Assembly: GCF_028682455.1 (NCBI RefSeq)
Contig: NZ_JANHLD010000001.1
Span: forward strand, 558,001-622,000
Source: Pseudomonas putida
Lineage (GTDB): Bacteria > Pseudomonadota > Gammaproteobacteria > Pseudomonadales > Pseudomonadaceae
DNA: 64,000 bases
Reading direction: 5' to 3'
Part shown: in pieces, positions 47,084-54,661 of the stretch
Layout: every line of letters starts with the position of its first letter
Position numbering within the stretch: position 1 is the stretch's first letter
Notes under the pieces: model-generated
Databases searched by the model: none
Seen by the model: the letters and a program-made list of their open reading frames with translations, nothing else
Told to the model about the DNA's origin: nothing
Position numbers and translations under genes: made by a program

Positions 47084-47442
47084 TGGCGATGGCGATCCCG
47101 CCAGGCGCGCCACCAGGCGCCGCTCAGGACAAAGCGCGGGAAGGTGACGAACTGTTCCACCAACAAGCGGCTGATGGCGTCCTTGCGGCCGCTGAAGGGT
47201 TCCGGCTGCTGGGCTTCCAGGCGATGGCCCTGGCGCTGCAGGCCAAGGCCTGCGATCAGGGCGATGATGCCGACGGCCACTTGACCCAGGTCGAGCGAGA
47301 ACACGCCTGACAGCACCAGCAGTACGCCGAGGATGAACAGCGGCACGGCAATCAGGTGCAACACCAGGTTGGTCGGGTTGCGGTGATTGTGGTGGTAGCC
47401 ACGCCATTGCCAGGCGGGCAGGTTGGGCAAGCGCTTGCTCAT
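47080..47442 (-). CDS. Mpo1-like (DUF962) membrane protein
   Basis: A 120-aa protein from ATG 47442 with GAGGAA upstream. The motif YHHNHRNPTNLVLHLIAVP and the later GHRLEAQQPEPF provide the conserved histidines of the Mpo1/DUF962 family, Fe(II)-dependent 2-hydroxy fatty acid dioxygenases in yeast. Two membrane segments are visible (IAVPLFILGVLLVLSGVF and VAVGIIALIAGLGL). Function in Pseudomonas is not established. Confidence 0.85.
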   Translation of the reverse strand: MSKRLPNLPAWQWRGYHHNHRNPTNLVLHLIAVPLFILGVLLVLSGVFSLDLGQVAVGIIALIAGLGLQRQGHRLEAQQPEPFSGRKDAISRLLVEQFVTFPRFVLSGAWWRAWRDRHRH

Positions 47443-47517
47443 GGGCAATTCCTCAGGGTTCTACCTGAAGAATAGTGCGGCCCCCGCCGGGGGGCCAATG
47501 AGCGGCGCCTATCGGCC

Positions 47518-48996
47518 TTATAGCTTGAGTTGGCCGATGACCTTGTTCAGTTCACCGGCCAGGGTGGCCAGCTCGCTGCTGGTGGTAGCCGAGTCGACGG
47601 TTTGCTGAACGGTCTCTTCGGTGACATCGCGAATGCTCACCACCGCGCGGTTCATTTCCTCGGCCACCTGGCTCTGTTGTTCGGCGGCCACCGCGATCTG
47701 GGTATTGCTCTCGCGCATCTGCGCCACGGCGCTGGTGATTTCCGCCAGGGCGACTCCGGCTTCCTGGGCCTGCTGGACGCAGTCGTCGGCCTTGAATGAA
47801 CTCTCCTGCATGAAGTCCACTGCGTCGCGGGTACCGGCCTGCAGCGCCGAGACCATGGTGGTGATCTCGTCGGTGGAGGCCTGGACACGCTTGGCAAGGT
47901 TCCTCACCTCATCGGCAACCACGGCGAAGCCCCGGCCCAGGTCGCCGGCGCGGGCCGCCTCGATGGCGGCGTTGAGGGCCAGCAGGTTGGTCTGCTCGGC
48001 GATGCTGTGAATCACCCCGACCACGCCATTGATCTTCTGGCTGTCTTCGGCCAGCTGGCGAATCATCTCGGCTGTTTGCTGTACGCCGCTGGACAGGCCG
48101 GCAATCGAGGTCTGCACCCGGCTGACCACGGCCTGGCCGCTGCCGGCGAGGGTGTCGGCGGTCTGCGACAGGTCGCGGGTGGCGCCGGCGTGCTGGGCGA
48201 TGTGGTAGACGGTGGCCGACATTTCGTTGATGGCGGTAGCAGCCTGGTCGGTCTCGCTCTGCTGGCCGAGCATGCCGTGACGCACGTCATTCATGCTCGC
48301 GGCCAGGCGGGCGGCACCGGAGTCCAGCTGCGCGGCGGTGCGTGCCACTGTATTGACCACCCGGTGATAGGTGGCTTGCATGGCGTTGAAGGCGCTGGCC
48401 ATCTGGCCGACTTCATCGCCGCACGACAAGGGCACCCGGGCCGCGAGGTCGCCGGTCTTTTCCACGTGCAGCATCACATCCTTGAGGGTGTTGAGCTGGC
48501 TGAGCAGGAAGCGGATCAACAACTGCGAGGCGCAGAGCATCGCCAGCATCAGGATCAGCACACAAACGGCATAGTTGGTGAAGCGCTCGGTAAATACCTG
48601 GAGCAGGCTGGGGGAGGGAGCGAGTACGGCGATTTGCTGACCCTCGCGGCTGATCACCTGGGCGCCGCTGAGCGGGTCGCTGCCGGTCAGCGCCAGGCCA
48701 TGCAGTTGCACCCAGCCCTGGGCGTTGGCCAGTGCCTGGAGTTGTTCACCTTCATGGCTCGGCGCGGTACCGGGGGCGTACTGCAGCCACAAGCGGTTGT
48801 GCGGCAGTGCCTGCCCGGCGGGCCAGGCAGCGAGCAGTTGTGCCTGGGCCTGGGCTTTGTCCTGGGCTTCCTGGGCCCGGGCCTGTTGCTCCAGATGCAC
48901 GGCATAGAGCACCAGGAACAGTGTCGTGACGAAGGCCACCGCGTTGACGGCCCAGAACTTGTACTTCAGGGAGATATTGCTAAGCCAGGCACCCAT
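47518..48996 (-). CDS. Methyl-accepting chemotaxis protein
   Basis: A 492-aa chemoreceptor. Membrane segments lie at about 14-33 and 143-165, enclosing a small periplasmic domain of about 110 residues that I cannot classify; it lacks the aromatic motif of the amino-acid receptor at 24923-26809. HAMP and the signalling domain follow, with [20 protein letters not shown] near 336. The ligand is unknown. Confidence 0.92.
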   Translation of the reverse strand: MGAWLSNISLKYKFWAVNAVAFVTTLFLVLYAVHLEQQARAQEAQDKAQAQAQLLAAWPAGQALPHNRLWLQYAPGTAPSHEGEQLQALANAQGWVQLHGLALTGSDPLSGAQVISREGQQIAVLAPSPSLLQVFTERFTNYAVCVLILMLAMLCASQLLIRFLLSQLNTLKDVMLHVEKTGDLAARVPLSCGDEVGQMASAFNAMQATYHRVVNTVARTAAQLDSGAARLAASMNDVRHGMLGQQSETDQAATAINEMSATVYHIAQHAGATRDLSQTADTLAGSGQAVVSRVQTSIAGLSSGVQQTAEMIRQLAEDSQKINGVVGVIHSIAEQTNLLALNAAIEAARAGDLGRGFAVVADEVRNLAKRVQASTDEITTMVSALQAGTRDAVDFMQESSFKADDCVQQAQEAGVALAEITSAVAQMRESNTQIAVAAEQQSQVAEEMNRAVVSIRDVTEETVQQTVDSATTSSELATLAGELNKVIGQLKL

Positions 48997-49081
48997 GTAG
49001 GTCTTCTCTGATTGAGCGGAAACAATGTTGGCAAGGTGCCATCATTGTGCCGAGCCTATCAGAGGGACGTCTTGATATGCG

Positions 49082-49888
49082 TCAAATAATCGCGGGGAGG
49101 TCAAAGAAGGCGCGGGCGCAGGCGGTGGTATGTGCTGCCAGGTGCTCGATGCTTTCGCCACGGTGCAGGGCCACTTCGCGTAGCACTTCGGTGAGGAAGG
49201 CCGGCTCGTTTCGACCGCTCTTGGGTTTGGGTCGCAGGCTGCGTGGCAGCAGGTAGGGCGCGTCACTTTCCAGCATCAGCCGACCCTGGGGAATACTGCT
49301 GACCAATGGATGCAGGTGGGTACCGCGACGCTCGTCGCAGATCCAGCCGGTGATACCGATATGCAGGTCCATGTCCAGGTAGCCGAACAGGGCCGCCCGC
49401 TCGCCGGTAAAGCAGTGCACCACCGCAGCGGGCAGGCGGTCACGGTAGTCCCTGAGGATCGCCAGCAGGCGCTCGCTGGCGTCGCGTTCGTGCAGGAACA
49501 CCGGCATCTGCAGCTCCACCGCCAGGGCCAGTTGCTCTTCCAGGGCCTTTTCCTGTTGTGGGCGGGGCGAGAAGTCGCGGTTGAAGTCCAGGCCGCATTC
49601 ACCCACGGCATGTACCCGGGGTTGCTCCAGCAGGGCGCGCAGCTGGCGAGTGCTGTCGCTGTTCCAACTGCTGGCATCGTGGGGGTGTACACCGGCGGTG
49701 CTGAACAGTCGCTGGCCGATTTCATCCAGTGCCAGGCACAGTTCCAGCGCCTGTTCGCTGCCTTCGAGGCTGGTGCCGGTGACCATCATCTGCACCACGC
49801 CCGCCGCCTCGGCGCGTTCAAGAATGGCCGCGTGTTTGTCGGCAAAACTTGGGTTGGTCAGATTGACGCCGATGTCGATGAGTTGCAT
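49082..49888 (-). CDS. tatD: TatD family metal-dependent nuclease
   Basis: A 268-aa TIM-barrel hydrolase. Metal ligands are in [15 protein letters not shown] at the N-terminus, [13 protein letters not shown] near 64, [12 protein letters not shown] near 96, [13 protein letters not shown] near 131, VVHCFTGE near 156 and [12 protein letters not shown] near 204. It fits TatD proper (3'-5' DNA/RNA exonuclease) better than YcfH because of the INLTN-type start. It stands alone between a chemoreceptor and a transglycosylase gene. Confidence 0.92.
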   Translation of the reverse strand: MQLIDIGVNLTNPSFADKHAAILERAEAAGVVQMMVTGTSLEGSEQALELCLALDEIGQRLFSTAGVHPHDASSWNSDSTRQLRALLEQPRVHAVGECGLDFNRDFSPRPQQEKALEEQLALAVELQMPVFLHERDASERLLAILRDYRDRLPAAVVHCFTGERAALFGYLDMDLHIGITGWICDERRGTHLHPLVSSIPQGRLMLESDAPYLLPRSLRPKPKSGRNEPAFLTEVLREVALHRGESIEHLAAHTTACARAFFDLPAII

Positions 49889-49992
49889 GGTGCTACCTCA
49901 GGCCGTAAGCCGGCCAGCATAGCAAAGCTCGAGGAATTTCGATAAATCGAAGAACTTCAACGCGTTGTCGTGGTCTTTTGCGGTCAATTGTC

Positions 49993-51444
49993 ATGGATCG
50001 ACTGCAAACTATGGCGCCAACCACACACCCGCGAGCCTTCAAACGGATGACGCGTGCGCTGTTTTTGTCGATTGTGCTGGGCTTGGCGCTGCTTCAGGCA
50101 GGGCCGGCCAGCGCGCGCCTGCCCGGGCCACAGCAGTCAGTACCCAAGGCCCAGGTTCGCGACCTGGCGCAGATCCGCAGCACCCGGGTGCTCAAGGTGC
50201 TGGTCAATCAGAGCCGCAACAGCTCGGGCGAGGTCAAGGGCGAGCCGGTGGGTGTCGAGTACCATCGCCTGCGGGCCTTCGAGCACTACCTCAACGCTCG
50301 CGCCCAGGATGGCCAGGAAATCCGCCTGAAAGTCATTCCCCGGGCCAAGGAGCAATTGCTGGCGGCCTTGCAGCGCGGCGAAGCCGATCTGGTAGCCCCC
50401 GGTGAATTGCTCGACCCGACCTCGACCCGCGGCCTGGTGGCCAGCGATCCGGTGGTCGACAAGGTCCCCATGGTGCTGGTCGGGCGCAAGGGCGAGCGCA
50501 GCTTCCAGCGGATCGAGCAGCTGTCGGGGCGCACCCTGGCACTGACCAGTGCCAGTGCTGCTGGCGATACCCTGCATGAAATCAACCAGAGGCTGGCCTT
50601 GCGCAAACTTGCGCCGATCAAGGTCGAGTGGGTAGACCCGACGCTGGCGGTGGAGGATGTGCTGGAAATGGTCCAGGCGGGGATCTTTCACCTGACCGTG
50701 GTCGAGCAGCCGATTGCCGAGCGTTGGGCGCGGGTGATGCCCAAGCTGCGGGTCGATCGCCGGGTGCAGGTGGCAGCTCCGGAGGCCATGCGCTGGTACG
50801 TGCGGCGCGATGCGGTGATGCTGCACGCCAGTGTCGATCGTTTTTTGCAGGGGTATAAGCCACCGCAGAATCAGGATGCGGCGTTCGAGCGGATCTATCG
50901 ACGGTTGTACCGGGTACACAATCCACTGGCCCGCAAGGATCGCCAGCGGCTGGAGGCGTTGAGGCCGGTGCTGCAGCGCCATGCCACTGCGCAGAATATC
51001 GATTGGTTGAACCTGGCGGCGGTGGCGTTCAAGGAATCTTCGCTCAACCCTGCGGCACGTGGCGCGGGTGGGGCTCATGGCCTGATGCAGATCACGCCCA
51101 GCGCAGCGCAACGGGTGGGGGTGAGTAATATCAGCAGTGTCGATGGCAATGTGCAGGCCAGTGCTCGCTACATGGCGCTGATCCGGCGCAAGTTTTTTTC
51201 CAGCAATCAACTTAACGAACGTGAGCGCATGGCGTTCACGCTGGCGGCCTATAACCTGGGGCCGGAGCGGGTCCAGGCGATGCGCGCCGAGGCGCGCAGG
51301 CGGGGGCTCAATGGCAATCAGTGGTTCTTTCAGACCGAACGCATTGCCATGGAGCAGGTGGGGATGGGGCCGGTCAGTTACGTCAACAGCGTGAACAAGT
51401 ACTTCCTGGCCTTCGACCGCGAGCGCAAAGCGCTGGAACGGTAG
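49993..51444 (+). CDS. MltF-like membrane-bound lytic transglycosylase
   Basis: A 483-aa periplasmic enzyme. A signal segment (MTRALFLSIVLGLALLQAGP then ASA) is preceded by a basic stretch, so the start may be ATG 49993, 50011 or 50047; I use 49993. The first part (about 65-305) is a solute-binding-protein-like domain of MltF type. The second is an SLT domain with catalytic Glu in AAVAFKESSLNPAARG near 346, AHGLMQITPSAAQ and TLAAYNLGPERV. It cleaves peptidoglycan glycan chains to 1,6-anhydro products. Pseudomonas carries more than one MltF-type gene; this may be the MltF2 type. Confidence 0.87.
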   Translation: MDRLQTMAPTTHPRAFKRMTRALFLSIVLGLALLQAGPASARLPGPQQSVPKAQVRDLAQIRSTRVLKVLVNQSRNSSGEVKGEPVGVEYHRLRAFEHYLNARAQDGQEIRLKVIPRAKEQLLAALQRGEADLVAPGELLDPTSTRGLVASDPVVDKVPMVLVGRKGERSFQRIEQLSGRTLALTSASAAGDTLHEINQRLALRKLAPIKVEWVDPTLAVEDVLEMVQAGIFHLTVVEQPIAERWARVMPKLRVDRRVQVAAPEAMRWYVRRDAVMLHASVDRFLQGYKPPQNQDAAFERIYRRLYRVHNPLARKDRQRLEALRPVLQRHATAQNIDWLNLAAVAFKESSLNPAARGAGGAHGLMQITPSAAQRVGVSNISSVDGNVQASARYMALIRRKFFSSNQLNERERMAFTLAAYNLGPERVQAMRAEARRRGLNGNQWFFQTERIAMEQVGMGPVSYVNSVNKYFLAFDRERKALER

Positions 51445-51463
51445 GAGCGGGCATGCCCCGCGA
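51441..51463. repeat. Single REP element
   Basis: GTAGGAGCGGGCATGCCCCG (51441-51460, then CGA) is a REP copy overlapping the stop codon of the transglycosylase gene, so the gene ends inside the repeat. Confidence 0.8.
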
Positions 51464-51515
51464 TTGGTCCTTGGCATGGATGAGCTGGTCCACTGTCGCT
51501 TCGCTCTTGCTTGCA

Positions 51516-51552
51516 GCTTCAAGCTTGCCCCTTGAAGCGAAGCCGAGTTTTC
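51516..51552 (+). terminator. Candidate terminator after the transglycosylase gene
   Basis: GCTTCAAG (51516-51523), a 7-base loop and CTTGAAGC (51531-51538) form a perfect stem, followed by a GTTTTCT stretch at 51548-51554. The rest of 51464-51700 holds no credible gene. Confidence 0.5.
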
Positions 51553-51700
51553 TCTAGCATGCTGACTTGCGCCGATTTAAACAGCTACTTGCGGGGCGCA
51601 GGGGGAACCTCCCGGGGTTTTTCCAAATACCGCTAAAACGCTGGTTCGGTGACGCCTCCCACCGCAGCCCAGCGGGATCTGCGAGGCGGAGAATCATTCC

Positions 51701-52009
51701 ATGAGTTGTCCACGTACCAGTGTCTGTTTGAGCCCCCTGCCTGCCAGTCAGGCCACGCGCGTGCCGCGTATTCTACTGGGCGGCACTCACCAGCCCACGC
51801 TCCTGCGTTTTCTCGATGGCTGGCCTCGTCGCAAGGGCCGCGCCACCGCATTCCTGATCCAATTCGCCGATAACCGAGCATCGCTGAGCCAGTTTGCCAG
51901 CGACCGTTTCGACCTGGCCGTCATCCAGTCGCCCGGCGCCGAAGATGCCGCCGAGGTGATCGGCCACCTGACCCGGATTGCCCGGCAGGGGCTGATCACG
52001 CGCGCGTGA
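51701..52009 (+). CDS. Conserved-type hypothetical protein, 102 aa
   Basis: A small basic protein starting at ATG 51701 with GGCGGAG nine bases upstream. The middle (RVPRILLGGTHQPTLLRFLD) and the end (DRFDLAVIQSPGAEDAAEVI) suggest an alpha/beta fold. No motif, signal peptide or membrane segment. It converges on the DUF3422 gene with nine bases between. Codon use is normal for the region, so it is probably real. Function unknown. Confidence 0.6.
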   Translation: MSCPRTSVCLSPLPASQATRVPRILLGGTHQPTLLRFLDGWPRRKGRATAFLIQFADNRASLSQFASDRFDLAVIQSPGAEDAAEVIGHLTRIARQGLITRA

Positions 52010-52018
52010 GCGTCGGGC

Positions 52019-53236
52019 TCAATGCTCCTTGGCTTTGCGGATACGCAGCAGAATCACCAGCAAGATCAGGATCGCCAACGGCGCCATGCCCAGTAGCGCC
52101 TCGCGTGCGCTTAGCGGTGCGCCCAGCGTGTGCAGGCCGCTATAGACCAGTTTCAGCAGGCTGAGCAGGTAATAGGTGATGGCAATTATCGACAGGCCTT
52201 CCACCGCCCGGTGTATCTTGATCTGGGTGTCGGCGCGGGCATTCAGGCTGCGCAGGATCTCGGCGTTCTGCTCCTCCATTTCAACCTGCACGCGCGCCTG
52301 CAGCAGCTCGCCGAGGTTGGCCACGCTTTCGGCCAGGTGTTCCAGGCGTTGTTCGGTGGCGGCGCAGTAGCGCACGGTGGGTTTGAAGCGCCGCTCGATG
52401 AACACTCCCAGCCGCTGGCAATCGGCGACGTGGCTTTCACGCAGTTCGCCCAAGCGCTCGAACACCAATTGTGCATAGGCCTGGGTGGCGCTGAATCGGT
52501 GGCGGTTCTTGACGGTACTGCCGACCACCTGGCGCGACAGTTGCGCGATGTCTTCGAGCAGCGCCTTGGCATTGCCACCGTCGCTGGCGACGTTGCGCTG
52601 CGAAAGACTGACCAGGGTGCGGTCATAGGTATCGAGTTGGTTGCTCAAAGCCTTGGCGTTGTCCAGCGCCAGTGAAGCCATCATCCGGTAGGTCTCGATT
52701 TCCAGCAGCCGGCGAATCATTCGCCCCTGTCGATAGGCATTGAGGCGACGGTTGATGAACAGGAAGCGGTTGGTGCCGTCGTCGGTCAGGCGAAAGTCGC
52801 TCCAGACCACGGCATCCCCACCGCCGACACAGGAGCCGCAGGGGTCTTTGAAGCCGTAGCGGGCAAGGTCGAGCCCGGCCTCGTCGCGCACGATCACCTG
52901 CACCGCGTTGATGATCTGCTGCTGGTAGGGTTCGATGGCTTGCGCCAGGGCCTGGGGAATGGTCGTCCAGATCAAATCGCTGTCAGCGGCAGGCACGACC
53001 AGGGTCAGGGTGAAGAACTCGGCGTGGCGTTCCCATTTGAACGGATGGCCGTCGAGGACGGTGATGCCTTGGGCCGCGTCGGGCTCGAAGGTGTCGGGGC
53101 AGCAGCGCTGCAGCAGGTCATCGCATTGAGCGGCGGTGCCGAGAAAAGCCAGGTGGAAAACATGGGCCGGCTCGTCGAAGTACAACGACGGGCGGGCGTG
53201 CAGCTCGTTGTGCAGCGCTTTTCGTTGGGCATGCAT
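52019..53236 (-). CDS. DUF3422 family membrane protein
   Basis: A 405-aa protein beginning RKALHNELHARPSLYF, the start I know for DUF3422 proteins. Two C-terminal membrane segments are visible (LSIIAITYYLLSLLKLVYSG and LLGMAPLAILILLVILLRI), preceded by a helical region. A Cys pair (GFKDPCGSCVGGGDAVVWSD) near 132 is notable. Function unknown; DUF3422 proteins are widespread in proteobacteria. Confidence 0.85.
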   Translation of the reverse strand: MHAQRKALHNELHARPSLYFDEPAHVFHLAFLGTAAQCDDLLQRCCPDTFEPDAAQGITVLDGHPFKWERHAEFFTLTLVVPAADSDLIWTTIPQALAQAIEPYQQQIINAVQVIVRDEAGLDLARYGFKDPCGSCVGGGDAVVWSDFRLTDDGTNRFLFINRRLNAYRQGRMIRRLLEIETYRMMASLALDNAKALSNQLDTYDRTLVSLSQRNVASDGGNAKALLEDIAQLSRQVVGSTVKNRHRFSATQAYAQLVFERLGELRESHVADCQRLGVFIERRFKPTVRYCAATEQRLEHLAESVANLGELLQARVQVEMEEQNAEILRSLNARADTQIKIHRAVEGLSIIAITYYLLSLLKLVYSGLHTLGAPLSAREALLGMAPLAILILLVILLRIRKAKEH

Positions 53237-53352
53237 GGGGTTCAGACCGTGTTGTTGTGTTTGTCTGCTGTTCCAGGTGCCAGGGGCACTTTCGTGGGAC
53301 GGGGCCAGGGCCGACGCAAGTCACGCACCCGGCAGCAAACACCCGACAACCG

Positions 53353-53847
53353 TTACGCGTCCTCAGGCGTCGGGGGCGAGCCGTAGGTGATGCGATTGAT
53401 GTACCAGGTCGCCTCTCCACTTGGCGTCTGGACCACCACTTCGTCGCCTTGCTCTTTTTTCAACAGCGCGCGGGCCATGGGCGCGTCGATCGAGATGTAG
53501 TCGTTACGCCCGTAGATTTCGTCGTAGCCGACGATTCTGAAGGTCTTGCGTTCACCATCGTCATTCTCGATCTCCACCCAGGCACCGAAGAACACGCGGC
53601 CTTCCTGCTCGGGGGCGTAGTCGACGACCTTGACGTCTTCCAGGCGCTTGCGCAGGTAGCGAACGCGACGATCGATCTCGCGAAGCAGCTTCTTGTTGTA
53701 CTGGTAGTCGGCGTTCTCGCTGCGGTCGCCCAGCGATGCCGCCCAGGCCACCTTGGCGGTGATTTCGGGGCGGTAGGTGCGCCAGAGGTGATCCAGCTCA
53801 CTCTTGAGTGCTTCGTGGCCTTCTCGGGTGATGATGTTTGTAGCCAA
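53353..53847 (-). CDS. greB: Transcription elongation factor GreB
   Basis: A 164-aa Gre factor: N-terminal coiled coil (residues 1-78) with the acidic tip LGDRSENADYQYNKKLLRE, whose Asp and Glu chelate catalytic Mg in RNA polymerase, then an FKBP-like C-terminal domain (RVFFGAWVEIENDDGE). VDYAPEQEGRVFFGAWV favours GreB over GreA. It stimulates cleavage of backtracked RNA. Confidence 0.94.
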   Translation of the reverse strand: MATNIITREGHEALKSELDHLWRTYRPEITAKVAWAASLGDRSENADYQYNKKLLREIDRRVRYLRKRLEDVKVVDYAPEQEGRVFFGAWVEIENDDGERKTFRIVGYDEIYGRNDYISIDAPMARALLKKEQGDEVVVQTPSGEATWYINRITYGSPPTPEDA

Positions 53848-53923
53848 GCTTCATCCTTAATGGCGTAAGTGGAGCCCGGGGTGAGGGCAGGCTAACCATA
53901 TCGCATCGGCAGGGGCCGACAAA

Positions 53924-53955
53924 GCGCCTGGCGCCGAAGTATCAGCGTCAGGCGC
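53924..53955 (-). terminator. Hairpin downstream of the Gly-rich gene
   Basis: GCGCCTGGCGC and GCGTCAGGCGC pair at 10 of 11 positions around a 10-base loop, 50 bases past the stop of the Gly/His-rich gene. No T tract. Probably its transcript end. Confidence 0.45.
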
Positions 53956-54005
53956 AAGTGGATTGGGGAATGGTGCCCCGAACTGGGGGGAAGAGGGGGT
54001 AGACG

Positions 54006-54512
54006 TTAGCGCAGTCCACCCTTGTCGTCGCCGGGCTCGCCCCCCAGGTGGACGCCGCGATCATCGCCAGGCTCGCCTGCTGCGTGAACGCCACGGTCAT
54101 CGCCGGGTTCGCCCGCGGCGTGAACACCGTGGTCATCGCCGGGTTCGGCGTGGGTGCCTGAGCGGCCGGAGCTGGCGGTGCCGGCGCTGTTGTGTCCGGA
54201 GTGACCATCGCCATGATCACTGCCACTGTGGCCACTGCCACCGTTGTGGCCGCCGCCGTTGCCGCTGCCATGTCCGCCACCGCTCCCACTCCCGCCGCCA
54301 CCGCCGCTGCCACCACCGTGTCCTCCGCCGCCGCTACCGCCACCATGTCCGCCGCCGCCCCCTCCACCATGTCCGCCACCGCCACCGCCACCGCCACCGC
54401 CATCCTTGGCATATGCACTCGAGAATCCGGATAGGGTGTCGGGTATCAACACGGTTGATGTAGACAGGATTGCTCCGATGGACAATGCCAATAAGGATTT
54501 CGTAATGCTCAT
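54006..54512 (-). CDS. Secreted Gly/His-rich repeat protein
   Basis: A 168-aa protein with an N-terminal signal peptide (MSITKSLLALSIGAILSTST, cleavage likely after SSAYA near 35). Residues about 38-110 are almost entirely Gly with regular His and Ser. The tail has four 12-residue units, each with EPGDD followed by a basic or His residue and usually GVH. In DNA these are 36-base repeats at about 54010-54150. The His and Asp content suggests metal binding in the periplasm or outside the cell, but this is inference. I recognise no family. Short hypervariable repeats make the length likely to differ between strains. Confidence 0.7.
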   Translation of the reverse strand: MSITKSLLALSIGAILSTSTVLIPDTLSGFSSAYAKDGGGGGGGGGGHGGGGGGGHGGGSGGGGHGGGSGGGGGSGSGGGHGSGNGGGHNGGSGHSGSDHGDGHSGHNSAGTASSGRSGTHAEPGDDHGVHAAGEPGDDRGVHAAGEPGDDRGVHLGGEPGDDKGGLR

Positions 54513-54620
54513 GCGAACCTCCAGTACGGCGCTAGGGATGGGTGCTGCAGAGTGAGCCTAGCAAGGCGTGAGCCAAGGGCACTGGAGGGCGATGCGCGGT
54601 CGGGCGGGGAGGGGGTGACA

Positions 54621-54650
54621 CTCAAGCGGGCCTGGGCAGGCCCGCTTGAG
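54621..54650. terminator. Hairpin downstream of the YbbP-like gene
   Basis: CTCAAGCGGGCCT, loop GGGC, AGGCCCGCTTGAG form a perfect 13-bp stem 12 bases past the stop of the permease gene. It lacks a T tract but is the clear end signal of the ybbA-ybbP transcript. Confidence 0.6.
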
Positions 54651-54661
54651 TCGAGGGGCGA

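Noticed and set aside
54010..54150. 36-base repeats considered as a CRISPR array
   Set aside because: The repeats are contiguous without spacers and encode the EPGDD units of a protein with a signal peptide.
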